A DNA stretch of 64,000 bases. Source: Anaerosporobacter mobilis DSM 15930. Its GTDB lineage: Bacteria; Bacillota; Clostridia; Lachnospirales; Lachnospiraceae. The DNA is taken from the NCBI RefSeq assembly GCF_900142955.1, contig NZ_FRCP01000026.1:1-64000 (forward strand), given 5' to 3'. Under the pieces are notes generated by a model, which was not told the origin of the DNA, ran no database searches, and worked only from the letters and a program-made list of their open reading frames with translations. A program made the translations under genes and the position numbers. Shown piece by piece: positions 19,079 to 27,879 of this stretch; positions within the stretch are counted from its first letter, which is position 1; each line of letters opens with the position of its first letter.

Positions 19079-19393
19079 ATGAAATATTTGTATGACTCAA
19101 ATTATTTAAAAGTTGTCAAAACCGAAGAATATGCTAACTACAAAATGGAAGTAACTCTTGTATCATATGAAAATATACAAAAGCTAGATAATTACCTAGA
19201 GAAATATCACAACTGTATTATTACACCAATTGGAGGACGTCCTAAGAAAGTAACTAATGATGTTCTTAAGAATCTAATCAAGGATTCCACTACTATGAAA
19301 CTCACAGAAATGGCAGAAAAATATGGATTATCAAAGTATTACATTTCTAAGGTTCTAAAGGAATCTGGAAATCCAAAAAGAAAAAGTAAATAA
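19079..19393 (+). CDS. small helix-turn-helix protein
   Basis: A 104-aa protein. The C-terminal 45 residues contain MKLTEMAEKYGLSKYYISKVLK, spread over a clear helix-turn-helix of the type used to read out DNA, and end in a basic tail PKRKSK. The N-terminal half is not recognised. It is divergent from the large TPR gene, with 238 bases of shared upstream DNA, so it could regulate that gene. The ribosome site is weak, and a start at the internal ATG near 19145 is an alternative. Confidence 0.65.
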   Translation: MKYLYDSNYLKVVKTEEYANYKMEVTLVSYENIQKLDNYLEKYHNCIITPIGGRPKKVTNDVLKNLIKDSTTMKLTEMAEKYGLSKYYISKVLKESGNPKRKSK

Positions 19394-19558
19394 TACGAAA
19401 ATATACAAAATTTCATATGACAAGTATCCAATTATGTCATATTAGATTATAAAACAAAACACGAAGTGAGAAACAAAATTATGGATTTATAAAATATTAA
19501 AAGAAAAATTGTTAAAACAATAAGCTTTGAAAACGTTGCAGAGGATTATGGGTATGAT

Positions 19559-19816
19559 ATGGACCTTGAATATGTAGATTTTGGCGATGGTCAGTTACGC
19601 AAACATTATTGGCTCGCTGATAATTTTAACCATGTTAAAGTTTGCGTATGGGTAGGTGGAAATCCGGATGACTCTATCGAAAAAGAAGAAAAACATATAA
19701 AAGAAGATATCAAGAAAAACATAAAAGGCTATGCAGCTGCATTGGAAGCTGCAGCTGAAATTATTAATAATGATGATTACTTTGATAGCGATGATGAAGA
19801 GGACGACGACGAATAA
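19559..19816 (+). CDS. small acidic hypothetical protein, possibly 5'-truncated
   Basis: An 85-aa frame with a strongly acidic C-terminus (DDEEDDDE). The same frame is open upstream of the ATG for about 23 more codons (IKRKIVKTISFENVAEDYGY) until a TAA close behind ATGGATTTATAA at 19482. No good ribosome site precedes the ATG at 19559. Either translation starts at a rare ATT or ATA codon, or a nonsense change near the 5' end has disabled a gene of about 110 codons. It is followed by a strong terminator. Confidence 0.5.
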   Translation: MDLEYVDFGDGQLRKHYWLADNFNHVKVCVWVGGNPDDSIEKEEKHIKEDIKKNIKGYAAALEAAAEIINNDDYFDSDDEEDDDE

Positions 19817-19837
19817 ATTCAAAACATGCATAATTTA

Positions 19838-19867
19838 TAGCAGGAGCTCATCTCCTGCTATTTTTTT
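19838..19867 (+). terminator. intrinsic terminator
   Basis: A perfect 9-bp stem TAGCAGGAG / CTCCTGCTA with a short loop, followed by TTTTTTT. It ends the gene stopping at 19816. A nearly identical hairpin follows the gene at 20868. Confidence 0.9.
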
Positions 19868-19970
19868 AAATATCAAACACCACTTTCAATCATAATATTC
19901 ATAGAAAGCAAAACAAAAATGATAATAACAAACATAAAACATTTTGCTTTCTATCCTAAACCTAATTACA

Positions 19971-20014
19971 TAGAACTAGGGCTCCTGTAACTAAGCTACG
20001 AGAGCTCTTTTTCT
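19971..20014 (+). terminator. candidate terminator hairpin
   Basis: AGGGCTC pairs with GAGCTCT around a 20-base loop, followed by TTTTTCTG. It lies in the gap between a plus-strand gene and the minus-strand small protein ending at 20036, so it may act on either strand. Confidence 0.45.
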
Positions 20015-20035
20015 GTCTATTAATGCAAGTTATGA

Positions 20036-20203
20036 TTACAGCTTCTTTTCCTCGAATACAATACTTGCCAGATATCGTTCCCTGTCCTCTTCTCGGATTT
20101 TGAAATTTCTAGGGAGCAACTTTCTTTCCTCTAACATTTTCTGATACTGTTCAAAACTTAGAACCGGAACTTCAATTTTGGTGTTATCATTTTTTTCGCT
20201 CAT
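20036..20203 (-). CDS. 55-aa microprotein, EVPVLS family
   Basis: Encodes 55 residues starting MSEKNDNTK followed by EVPVLSFEQYQKM, with a charged C-terminus. GAGGAGG lies eight bases upstream of the ATG, so it is very likely translated. It follows the gene at 20217-20606 after 13 bases and is probably cotranscribed with it. A paralogue sits 19 kb away at 38845-39006 with the same MSEK start and the same EVPVLSxxxY core. Function is unknown. The shared short linear motif suggests a binding peptide, perhaps to a common partner. Confidence 0.75.
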   Translation of the reverse strand: MSEKNDNTKIEVPVLSFEQYQKMLEERKLLPRNFKIREEDRERYLASIVFEEKKL

Positions 20204-20216
20204 TTACAATACCTCC

Positions 20217-20606
20217 TCAAATTCTTTCGATTTCTTCTTTGGTATAATTGGAAAATACCTGCTGAATTGTTTCCATCGGTAAATTTTCATTTTTCATATT
20301 TTTAATAACCATATCACTGTATTCTCGCTCACTCTCCTCTTTAGCATCGTTGAAAATTTTCACAGCAAAATTGTCTGGGTCATCTGCATGTTCCTCTCGA
20401 TACTGTTTCCAAAATTCCCTGTTATGATTTTTCTCCCGAATTACAGAAGCTTCAACCTCAATCTCATCGATTTCTTCCTTTGTTAATTTGGAGAATGCCT
20501 TATATATAACATTGATGTCAACACTCTCAATTAACAGCTTTTTTACAATATCTTTAAGCTCATGGCTGACAGCTTCATTTATGTACTTGTCAATTTCTTC
20601 AGACAT
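20217..20606 (-). CDS. acidic protein with two repeated EEI motifs
   Basis: A 129-aa helical protein. It contains two copies of a short unit, AFSKLTKEEIDEI (about 40-53) and VFSNYTKEEIERI (C-terminus). This matches the C-terminal tail found on many Rpn/PD-(D/E)XK transposase-like nucleases, where a helix-turn-helix ends in an E-E-I pattern, but no nuclease domain is present. It could be a stand-alone tail or a small regulatory protein. GGAGGG lies six bases before the ATG. It is followed closely by the EVPVLS microprotein. Confidence 0.7.
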   Translation of the reverse strand: MSEEIDKYINEAVSHELKDIVKKLLIESVDINVIYKAFSKLTKEEIDEIEVEASVIREKNHNREFWKQYREEHADDPDNFAVKIFNDAKEESEREYSDMVIKNMKNENLPMETIQQVFSNYTKEEIERI

Positions 20607-20867
20607 ATTTTCCCTCCTGATTTCTATTCTGGCATTCTTTCCTATTTTCTTATTTTTCTTCTATTATGCTCTAAATACACTGATATTCACAACCTGTAAT
20701 TGTTAATGTGCATCAGAATATAGACCTTCCTAATAGCCTTATTCATTAACTCATTAAAGATTTCAGCCCCCGTCTACTGCATTACATTTCCTTGCTATTT
20801 TTCAAATGAAACACCACTGAAAATGTCATATTGATTGTATAAACAAATACGAAGGGAGATTTAGCAA

Positions 20868-21353
20868 ATGACAAATAAAAAAGGCTACAGAAACAATTAT
20901 GAATCTTTGGTACATATCGAGGATGTTACAAATGAGACAGAATTTGAAGGGCAAGAAATTTCATATCGGCTTTTAGAATTCCGAAGAATATTTTCCGGAA
21001 TACCTACCGATAATTTGTATTGGGATGCGTATAATGACGGTCGCTTCCTCGTGGATAATGGAAATTGTTTGATGTTCTACTTGAACGCAGACGATATTTA
21101 CTATCCTCCCAACCCTGTATCTGCTACCGAAACATACTACCGTCATCTCATCATGTGGGAAAGGAAGGAATATGATTTGTTGTTCCCGGATGTTCCAGAA
21201 GACTTCAGTATCCAATGGTTTGAGATTGCTGTGAAGAATGGTATGCCAGTGAAGATGATATATCCGATATACCAGAAATTGATTGTTACTGATGATTTTC
21301 CGTTCGAGGCGGAGGTAAAAGAGTTGATTCAGAAATCTAAAGATATGCAGTAA
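20868..21353 (+). CDS. hypothetical protein
   Basis: A 161-aa soluble, acidic protein rich in Tyr and Phe, not recognised. There is no membrane segment or signal peptide. The start is clear, with GAAGGGAG about eight bases before ATG. A terminator follows immediately, so it is a single-gene unit. Confidence 0.7.
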   Translation: MTNKKGYRNNYESLVHIEDVTNETEFEGQEISYRLLEFRRIFSGIPTDNLYWDAYNDGRFLVDNGNCLMFYLNADDIYYPPNPVSATETYYRHLIMWERKEYDLLFPDVPEDFSIQWFEIAVKNGMPVKMIYPIYQKLIVTDDFPFEAEVKELIQKSKDMQ

Positions 21354-21359
21354 CTACAA

Positions 21360-21389
21360 ATAGCAGGGGCTAAGCTCCTGCTATTTTTT
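21360..21389 (+). terminator. intrinsic terminator
   Basis: TAGCAGGGGC pairs with GCTCCTGCTA around a short loop, followed by TTTTTT. It is almost the same sequence as the terminator at 19838, suggesting duplication of a gene-plus-terminator cassette. Confidence 0.9.
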
Positions 21390-21493
21390 ACTTAACATAC
21401 ATTCTATCTGCTCATCTCAAATATTACGAATATTATATACTGATTGACAATAAAACCATTCGTACTTAATGCAAACTAATTTATACTTGGCAT

Positions 21494-22411
21494 TTATTTT
21501 CCTGATAATAAGCTTATTACATTTTCTTCCCATTTTAATGAATGTATAATTCTATCATAAAAATACTTGTTACTAATGATTTCTCCTTTAGTTAGCATCG
21601 AAAGCTTTTCCCAGTTCGCATTAAAAACATATGTGGCATTATTAATTCTTGGATTTTCCATAAAGAATAAGTTTGTGCCATCATGTCTGAACACCATGTA
21701 ACCATTGAAGCCAGCATTACCAATTGCAATTAACTTTAAACTAAGTTTTTTAAGAATATTTATTCTTTCATGTGTTATTGATTTTCTATTCTTGGCTGGT
21801 CTTACAACTAAATCAACATACTCATGAGCCTTAGTCCATATCTCCTCACCTTCTGGCAATATAGTCCAGTCTAACCTTTTAACCTCTGGCTTAATAAATT
21901 GCTTTAACTTTGAATTATAAATCCCACATTCCTTAAAATGTTCCAGTATTAAGTTTGTTGTATGAATAATTTCATCTGAATTAGATTCATTATATGTAAT
22001 TTTATCTGATACAAGGAACTTAATTCCATCGCTTTCAACTATTGTTAAATATTTATTATACGGTACAGTCTGTTCTCTTTGATATCTCTTTCTAGTAATA
22101 TCAACGTAACCCGTTACTTCCTCTGTTTCTCCTCCTCCAATCCACTGTTTTCTTGTCCACTCAATAGTATAACCATACTCCTCCATAGGTAAATCCCTTA
22201 ATAATATTGTGTCCCCGTTTGCATTTCTTCTTGTAACTGCTCCGATACATGCTGGAAGAATTGATTCTCCTATATTCAAGTCTTTTGTAAATCCACATTT
22301 CCAGGCATTTTCGTATTGACCTTCAGTTATCTGTACTCCAAGATAAATATCCTCTCCTTCATTCACTACAGAAAAATAATTTAGTGACCGTATTCTCTTT
22401 TTCTCAATCAT
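21494..22411 (-). CDS. hypothetical protein
   Basis: A 305-aa soluble protein, not recognised. It begins MIEKKRIRSLNYFSV and has a mixed alpha/beta character, with a Trp-rich middle (WTRKQWIGGGE). GGAGGG lies about six bases upstream of ATG. It is monocistronic, divergent from the small membrane protein at 22612. The phrase FRHDGTNLFFMENPR and the repeated Asn-rich C-terminus give no family match. Confidence 0.7.
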   Translation of the reverse strand: MIEKKRIRSLNYFSVVNEGEDIYLGVQITEGQYENAWKCGFTKDLNIGESILPACIGAVTRRNANGDTILLRDLPMEEYGYTIEWTRKQWIGGGETEEVTGYVDITRKRYQREQTVPYNKYLTIVESDGIKFLVSDKITYNESNSDEIIHTTNLILEHFKECGIYNSKLKQFIKPEVKRLDWTILPEGEEIWTKAHEYVDLVVRPAKNRKSITHERINILKKLSLKLIAIGNAGFNGYMVFRHDGTNLFFMENPRINNATYVFNANWEKLSMLTKGEIISNKYFYDRIIHSLKWEENVISLLSGK

Positions 22412-22611
22412 GTTTTTCCCTCCAATACACTATTTATCCCAAATTTCCATCTACCATAAATATACACCAATATACATTATTATACAATATCATTTACTTG
22501 AGAATACCATAATAAATTCCAATAACGCTTTAATGGTTACTTGATATCTAACATTTATTGCTTTATTTGATTACCAGTATTATACTAATTATAGAGAGGA
22601 GGATGATATGT

Positions 22612-23025
22612 TTGTATCAAATATTTTTAACTAAAACCATAAATCCAAATAATATTGATTGGGGCACAACAGCTGCTTGGATTGCTTTAGCAGTCGCTAT
22701 AATATCTCCTATCATTACGACTATTATCACTAATATGCATCAATCAAAAATGAAACGTTTAGAAATATTGAATAATCGAGGACTTGAAATAATTGAACGA
22801 TATCTTTCTGTTACAACACGTCAAATAAATATTTTCGGGCTTTCTGATGAATATGATAAATATTACTCGCTGATATTCTTATATGTACCAAATGATTTAT
22901 ATAAAGCTATAGAAGAATTAGACAAACTAATACGAGACTGTGATTCTAAATCATTTCCTGACAAGGATAAATGCTTACCTTTACTACATAAAATAAGTAA
23001 ATCCTTACAATACTTTAAAATATAA
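22612..23025 (+). CDS. small single-pass membrane protein
   Basis: Encodes about 137 aa from a TTG. One hydrophobic helix lies near the N-terminus (AAWIALAVAIISPIITTIIT), followed by a basic HQSKMKR and a cytoplasmic helical domain. GAGGAGG at 22596-22602 is nine bases before the TTG at 22612 but abuts the ATG at 22603, so TTG is the better start. This membrane anchor plus helical tail is common in small accessory proteins. No function is assigned. Confidence 0.65.
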   Translation: MYQIFLTKTINPNNIDWGTTAAWIALAVAIISPIITTIITNMHQSKMKRLEILNNRGLEIIERYLSVTTRQINIFGLSDEYDKYYSLIFLYVPNDLYKAIEELDKLIRDCDSKSFPDKDKCLPLLHKISKSLQYFKI

Positions 23026-23071
23026 TACTTCTTTTAATAGTTTTGTTATACATATCTAACTAAGTGAAAAC

Positions 23072-23116
23072 GAGGAAAATGGAGTATCCACAGCTTGTTG
23101 GCACTCCATTTTTCTC
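23072..23116. terminator. bidirectional terminator
   Basis: GAGGAAAATGGAGT pairs with ACTCCATTTTTCTC around a loop of about 17 bases. A-rich and T-rich flanks allow it to serve both the plus-strand gene ending at 23025 and the minus-strand gene ending at 23193. Confidence 0.8.
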
Positions 23117-23192
23117 AGTATCATTATTCTCTTCTCTTTTCAAGGAACAGACATTTCCTCTTCCTTAAAATAATTTACTTTCTAAGGCTAAA

Positions 23193-23510
23193 TTAACCAA
23201 AATAGAATCCATTTATCTTAATCCTTGTATTTCCGAGTTTTATTACAACATCTGTATCTTCGGCATCAATGTCTTTATCGTAATCATCCAAGACATCAAA
23301 TGTTGCACAGATTACTTCAATGCCAGTGTCTTCCCTATCAGCCTCATCATAAACTGCTACACTAGCTGCTCCCAGCTCGAGGTACGTTATGTATGGGCAT
23401 GCAAACTTGTTGCATGCACTTCTGTCTTCGCAGACCACTTCATCCAATTCTGCAATTGTCATAACTTTTCCAACCCCTTTTCTTTCTAAATTTTTGATTT
23501 TTGATTTCAT
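23193..23510 (-). CDS. small cysteine-containing hypothetical protein
   Basis: A 105-aa acidic protein. Cys residues cluster in VVCEDRSACNKFACPY, which could bind a metal, but the spacing does not match a standard zinc finger. AAGGGAG lies six bases before ATG. It is downstream of the gene ending at 23565, with a 55-base gap, and probably cotranscribed. Confidence 0.65.
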   Translation of the reverse strand: MKSKIKNLERKGVGKVMTIAELDEVVCEDRSACNKFACPYITYLELGAASVAVYDEADREDTGIEVICATFDVLDDYDKDIDAEDTDVVIKLGNTRIKINGFYFG

Positions 23511-23564
23511 AATGAACTCCCTTTACCTTTCTTATTTTGTTATCTTTAATATACATGAATCCAA

Positions 23565-24056
23565 TTAATCGAACCAATAGCAGCCCCTAATACTACGGCT
23601 TTCGTAATAATTTGCATATGATGTACTTAATACCGTGTTAATAAAGTCTTTTCTAAAAACTTCATCTTTATCAAAATATCGGCTTTTTACAATCAACCCT
23701 CTTGGGGAAATTCGATAATCTGGTCTGTCGGGTTCAACAAGATAAACAATTAATTTCAGATTATAGTCCTTCCATTTTTCCATAAAGTTTACAAAGTCAT
23801 CAATGTATAACCCAGATGCCTCGAAATGTTCTCCTTCATGCTCAAAGGGACATCCATCGGGTGTATATACATCTCTTTGAATAAAATTATTATCAATAAG
23901 CTTCCTTAATACAGTAAGGTCAACCTCAACACCATCTCCGAAATATCCATATAGCTCACCGTAACTATAATCCACCCATTCCGGCCTTAAGCCTAAAATC
24001 TCCAATCTTAACTTTTCATTCATGTTCAAATCAAATATGTTCTTTTCTTTCATCAT
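23565..24056 (-). CDS. hypothetical protein
   Basis: About 163 aa, acidic, soluble, not recognised. Two adjacent ATG codons at 24056 and 24053 follow AAAGGCAGG and are the likely start; the frame extends upstream to 24116 without a ribosome site. The middle portion (SGLYIDDFVNFMEKW) is helical. It lies in a run of three minus-strand hypothetical genes (23193 to 24783), probably one operon. Confidence 0.65.
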   Translation of the reverse strand: MMKEKNIFDLNMNEKLRLEILGLRPEWVDYSYGELYGYFGDGVEVDLTVLRKLIDNNFIQRDVYTPDGCPFEHEGEHFEASGLYIDDFVNFMEKWKDYNLKLIVYLVEPDRPDYRISPRGLIVKSRYFDKDEVFRKDFINTVLSTSYANYYESRSIRGCYWFD

Positions 24057-24138
24057 TATCATCCTGCCTTTCTTCTGTTTTTTAGCATCTATAATATGAA
24101 TAAAACTGAGCATCACGGTTTTTTAGTTATATCATTTT

Positions 24139-24783
24139 CTAAAATCTTTCATTTACCAAGTTCTGCAGAATTTCTATTCGTGGCCTACGATACTTTATCA
24201 GAATGTCTTCATTCTTGACTATGATATCTTCAAACCAGATTCTTTGTCCGTTCTTAACTTCCACATAGTATGTATTTTTGCATCCACTGTAATCTGCTCT
24301 TTCAACAATAAATCCAGCATTCTTTAATAGTCCTGCAAATTCCGCGTCACAGAATCTGTTTCTTGACACCGCTGATATCATATCCTGAAAAGTGTTAGGT
24401 TGCTCACCTATACAAATCCAATCGTCCAGAGATAACTCTCTATAATAGAAAGATTCAAAATTTACTATCTCAACTTCTTCTGCAATTACCACTGTAATTG
24501 CATCGGCTATAACCCGAAGCGTTCTATATCCTGACATCTCAATCTTCTGAGTCCCGACCCATAGGTATCTTCTAACATTATCATTCTGAACTGTGTTCGC
24601 CACATCTTCTTCTATTTCAGAAGCAAATCCATACCTTTCTTCTAATTTTAAAATCAGCTCAACCAAATCCACTGACGATGACAAATATTCATCCATGGAC
24701 GCCCACATAATTTCGGATTCAAAGAACTTGAATATCTCAGATTTGATTATCTGAATTCTTTCTACTATTTCCGCGTTCATCAT
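24139..24783 (-). CDS. hypothetical protein
   Basis: A 214-aa soluble protein, not recognised. GGAG precedes the double ATG by about eight bases. It contains the segment LKNAGFIVERADYSGCKNTYYVEVKNG, which alternates as a strand-turn-strand and may be a small sandwich domain. First gene of the 23193-24783 run. No nearby feature reveals its task. Confidence 0.65.
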   Translation of the reverse strand: MMNAEIVERIQIIKSEIFKFFESEIMWASMDEYLSSSVDLVELILKLEERYGFASEIEEDVANTVQNDNVRRYLWVGTQKIEMSGYRTLRVIADAITVVIAEEVEIVNFESFYYRELSLDDWICIGEQPNTFQDMISAVSRNRFCDAEFAGLLKNAGFIVERADYSGCKNTYYVEVKNGQRIWFEDIIVKNEDILIKYRRPRIEILQNLVNERF

Positions 24784-24925
24784 TTTTCAAACTCCTTTTC
24801 TAAGGTTATTTTTGTTTGCGATTTTTAAAAATGTTACAAACGAATGATTTGTTTATTCTTATTATCAATATGATAGATTTCTTTGAAAATTAGATACTTT
24901 CAGGCCATTTTTATTATTTATCACA

Positions 24926-24963
24926 TAAAAAAAGACGCTGGTGAGTTTGTTTCATCCAACGCC
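24926..24963 (-). terminator. intrinsic terminator
   Basis: GGCGTTGGATGA pairs with TCACCAGCGTC and is followed on the minus strand by TTTTTTT. It ends the gene at 25044-26231. Confidence 0.85.
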
Positions 24964-25043
24964 TACATTAACTATACATGTTGTATATTCAGTTTTTCTT
25001 AAAAATAACTTCTCAACCATGAATTAACGCTTTATCTGCACAT

Positions 25044-26231
25044 TCACCAATTCGAGTTCATATCTGACTCGTAATCAGCTATTGAATCAAGCATGGAATC
25101 ACAGCCATCTAGCAGCTGAAACATTCCTTGCATCCAACGATAAACATTATCAATATCTATTGGTTTATTGTTAAATTTATATTCCGCACTATATGAACAT
25201 GGATAGCGGAATATATCTCCCTTTTTATCTATCAGACTAAGTTCCTTTACATATTTATCAAACAGCTTTAAAGAATTCAAATCTTCATCTTTTTCTGCAG
25301 CATAATGTTCCAACATTCCAGAGATATTTTTCCATAAATCCTTGTATAGTAAATGACTATTTCTTATTGAATAAATCTTATGATTTTCAACTCTTATTTG
25401 GGTATTTGAATACAATACTCTTTTCAAACCTAATTCAATAGCGTTCCTTAACAGAAAAATGATTGGATAAGATTCAATGGCTATATCCACTTCTTGTAAC
25501 TGTTTAAAAAGAAACTCTGCCACTCTGTTGTAACCGGTAACTTGTGCATAAAAATCATTTTTCTTGATAGATGTCCATATGTAACAATTCCCATAGCCAT
25601 GCCCTGCATAACGAATAAACTCCGTAGGCATTTTTGTATCAATCTCTATGATATCCTCATTTTCGATACCTGTGTCGCATTTGCTTAGTACTGTATTTGC
25701 CATTAAAAAGGCATTTCCCATATCCGCTATATCAAAAAATTTATCCTTATATATTTGAAAAAAGTCTTCAGTAAATGGATATCGGAATAAATCTGATTTT
25801 TCATCTACAGTCTCAATACTCTTCAAATAATCCTCTAACCAAGCAGATTCCTCAATATTTATAAGCATATTGTCATTTGATGATTTGTATGTGCCGAATA
25901 GTAACCAAAGATTATGCTTACACCTCTCGAAAATATCCTGAATTTCACGTTTCCTTTTTATTTCTTTACAGATAAGCGCTTTTAATAGTAATTCTAGACT
26001 CTGACGAAACATATATACCGCTGGGAAAAACCATGTATCACATTTTGCATTATCGTCAGGATGGTCAAGAATTTCTTCACATACTTTACGTGCACATTCA
26101 AAATATGCTACTGATAAGTTTTTAAAATCTACATATGGCTTCTCAGTCCATTTTATTGTTGTACTTTTTTTTGAGATATCAAAAAACGAATGATTTTCTT
26201 TAATCCAAATGAACTCTTCATCTAACACCAT
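25044..26231 (-). CDS. internally duplicated HEPN-like protein
   Basis: 395 aa made of two similar halves. The first has FRQSLELLLKALI, then a His/Asn-Leu-Trp segment, then DEKSDLFRYPF. The second has LRNAIELGLKRVL, then SHLLYKDLW, then KKGDIFRYPCS. This helix-helix-FRYP pattern is seen in HEPN-like helical families. The canonical Rx4-6H RNase motif is not clear, so it may be a non-catalytic HEPN. GGAGGAG precedes ATG by six bases. It is a single-gene unit with its own terminator. A role in stress or defence is possible but unproven. Confidence 0.7.
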   Translation of the reverse strand: MVLDEEFIWIKENHSFFDISKKSTTIKWTEKPYVDFKNLSVAYFECARKVCEEILDHPDDNAKCDTWFFPAVYMFRQSLELLLKALICKEIKRKREIQDIFERCKHNLWLLFGTYKSSNDNMLINIEESAWLEDYLKSIETVDEKSDLFRYPFTEDFFQIYKDKFFDIADMGNAFLMANTVLSKCDTGIENEDIIEIDTKMPTEFIRYAGHGYGNCYIWTSIKKNDFYAQVTGYNRVAEFLFKQLQEVDIAIESYPIIFLLRNAIELGLKRVLYSNTQIRVENHKIYSIRNSHLLYKDLWKNISGMLEHYAAEKDEDLNSLKLFDKYVKELSLIDKKGDIFRYPCSYSAEYKFNNKPIDIDNVYRWMQGMFQLLDGCDSMLDSIADYESDMNSNW

Positions 26232-26309
26232 ACATAACTCCTCCTAATCTGCATTTCCTTAACATTTACATCATAGCACATTTCTTATTTAATTTACATT
26301 AAAAAGGTT

Positions 26310-26442
26310 ATCCTATAGCAATCAATATATTTAAGGATATTGGTGAATCCAGCCAAATAGGTTATTATACCAATACAAATAAAGATGGCTTCCTGATTAA
26401 GGAAGCCGTAGAAACTAAGATTTTCATATGTTTGTACTAATG
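26310..26442 (+). pseudogene. coding remnant without start
   Basis: A plus-strand frame of about 43 codons beginning after a TAA and ending TAC TAA at 26442. It reads GYPIAINIFKDIGESS then NTNKDGFLIKEAV, which is protein-like but has no start and no ribosome site. It might be a fragment of a transposase or other deleted gene. A GGCTTCC/GGAAGCC inverted repeat (about 26384-26405) lies within it and could instead serve as terminator for the surface operon. Confidence 0.3.
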
Positions 26443-26446
26443 CACT

Positions 26447-27847
26447 TTATTTTATTTCACTTACATATGGGATGTTATCTGTGCTTCCGTATTCAGCGTA
26501 GTAATCTTCTCTATCGGATAGGTTGTGATTAGACCAAAGCGTTTCCGATAAGAAATAATCAAAACTGTTAAGACATGCATTCCAATAAGAATCAATGTAA
26601 TACCAAGTGCCGTCCACTTTTACTTTGTTCCAAGCATGCCCTTTGTATCCAGTTCCATCACCATTATCAGAACACCCTCCACAAAATAAGACTTCAATGT
26701 TTATGCATTCACATAAGAAACAAAAAGTAGTACTGTATGCTTCACAATCTCCTCCACCGTAATATCCATTAAAGATGATGCTTGAAATGTATCCGTCATA
26801 AGTATTATCTGTATTTTTATTAGCAGTAGAATTTAGGTAATTTTGAATAATTGTAATCTTTTCTCTGTCGGTCAAAGTGTCGGAATCTAGATTGTTACTG
26901 TCAATAAACTGTCTCGTCCACTGTAATGTGTTCAAGGAGTTTCCTGAATATCCAGCAAAGTTGTTTGCTTTCACTGCATCTACTGGAGCAAGAACGTTAA
27001 TACCTTGTCCTACAATAACTTTAATTGATTTGGTAACGCCATTAATTGTAACAGACAATGTAGTCCTACCGTCCTTTAATCCATGAATTTCAATACCATA
27101 ATAATGGTCAAGGTCAAGTGTAGAAAATGCACCTTCTGCTGTCGCAACGCTTGGGTCGGAAGATTTTACAGTAATATCATCTGCTGCTAATAAATAATTA
27201 TTGGCAAAATACACTTCTCTGTATTTTTCCACTTCAACATTCACTTCTGAAACAGCAAATCCAGGAAACGAAGATTTTGTTAATACAGCATTCATAGATA
27301 CAGTTTCGATTTTCTTGCCATGAACATAAGCGGTAACTTTAAAACTTCCTGCCTTTGTAGCTGTTACTTTACCAGCACTACTTACTGTTACTCCAGTGTT
27401 CCCAGACACCTTGTAAGTAAGTTTCATTGCTTTCATAGCAGCAGCACTATAAGTATCAGAAGTAGGATTTAAGCTTACTGCTTTTCCGTTTACAGTGACT
27501 TTACTACTGGATGGGTCAAGATAAATCTTAGATGGATTTACTACAGTGACTTTACATTTATAAGTAACTTTGTTTACAGTTGCCTTGATGGTAGTTGTAC
27601 CACAAGCAACAGCGGTTACTTTACCAGATGTTGATACAGTTGCAATTTTTTTGTTATCAGTGCTCCAAGTAACCTTCTTAGAAGTCCCTGTCACTTTTAA
27701 CGTTGTTGTTTCTCCTTTTACAAGATAATCAGTTGTTTTATTTATACCCACTATAGTTGCTGCAGAGACTGTTAACGCACTGCTCATATTAGTGATAGAT
27801 ACTACGAGGAATACGAACATAATAATTTTCTTTAATTTGTTACCCAT
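26447..27847 (-). CDS. secreted Big2 plus transglutaminase-like protein
   Basis: About 466 aa. An N-terminal signal peptide (KKIIMFVFLVVSITN, cleavage near SAAT) is followed by Big2 immunoglobulin-like repeats at about 30-130 and further beta domains to 300. A transglutaminase-like domain lies at about 330-430, with Cys in GGDCEAYS, His in KGHAWNKV and Asp in YYIDSYW, a plausible Cys-His-Asp triad. The ATG at 27847 has AAGGAG upstream. It is likely exported and acts at the cell envelope as a protease or crosslinker. It is the last gene of the surface module controlled from 34.5 kb. Confidence 0.85.
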   Translation of the reverse strand: MGNKLKKIIMFVFLVVSITNMSSALTVSAATIVGINKTTDYLVKGETTTLKVTGTSKKVTWSTDNKKIATVSTSGKVTAVACGTTTIKATVNKVTYKCKVTVVNPSKIYLDPSSSKVTVNGKAVSLNPTSDTYSAAAMKAMKLTYKVSGNTGVTVSSAGKVTATKAGSFKVTAYVHGKKIETVSMNAVLTKSSFPGFAVSEVNVEVEKYREVYFANNYLLAADDITVKSSDPSVATAEGAFSTLDLDHYYGIEIHGLKDGRTTLSVTINGVTKSIKVIVGQGINVLAPVDAVKANNFAGYSGNSLNTLQWTRQFIDSNNLDSDTLTDREKITIIQNYLNSTANKNTDNTYDGYISSIIFNGYYGGGDCEAYSTTFCFLCECINIEVLFCGGCSDNGDGTGYKGHAWNKVKVDGTWYYIDSYWNACLNSFDYFLSETLWSNHNLSDREDYYAEYGSTDNIPYVSEIK

Positions 27848-27879
27848 AATTTTTCTCCTTAATAACCCGCTTATATAAA

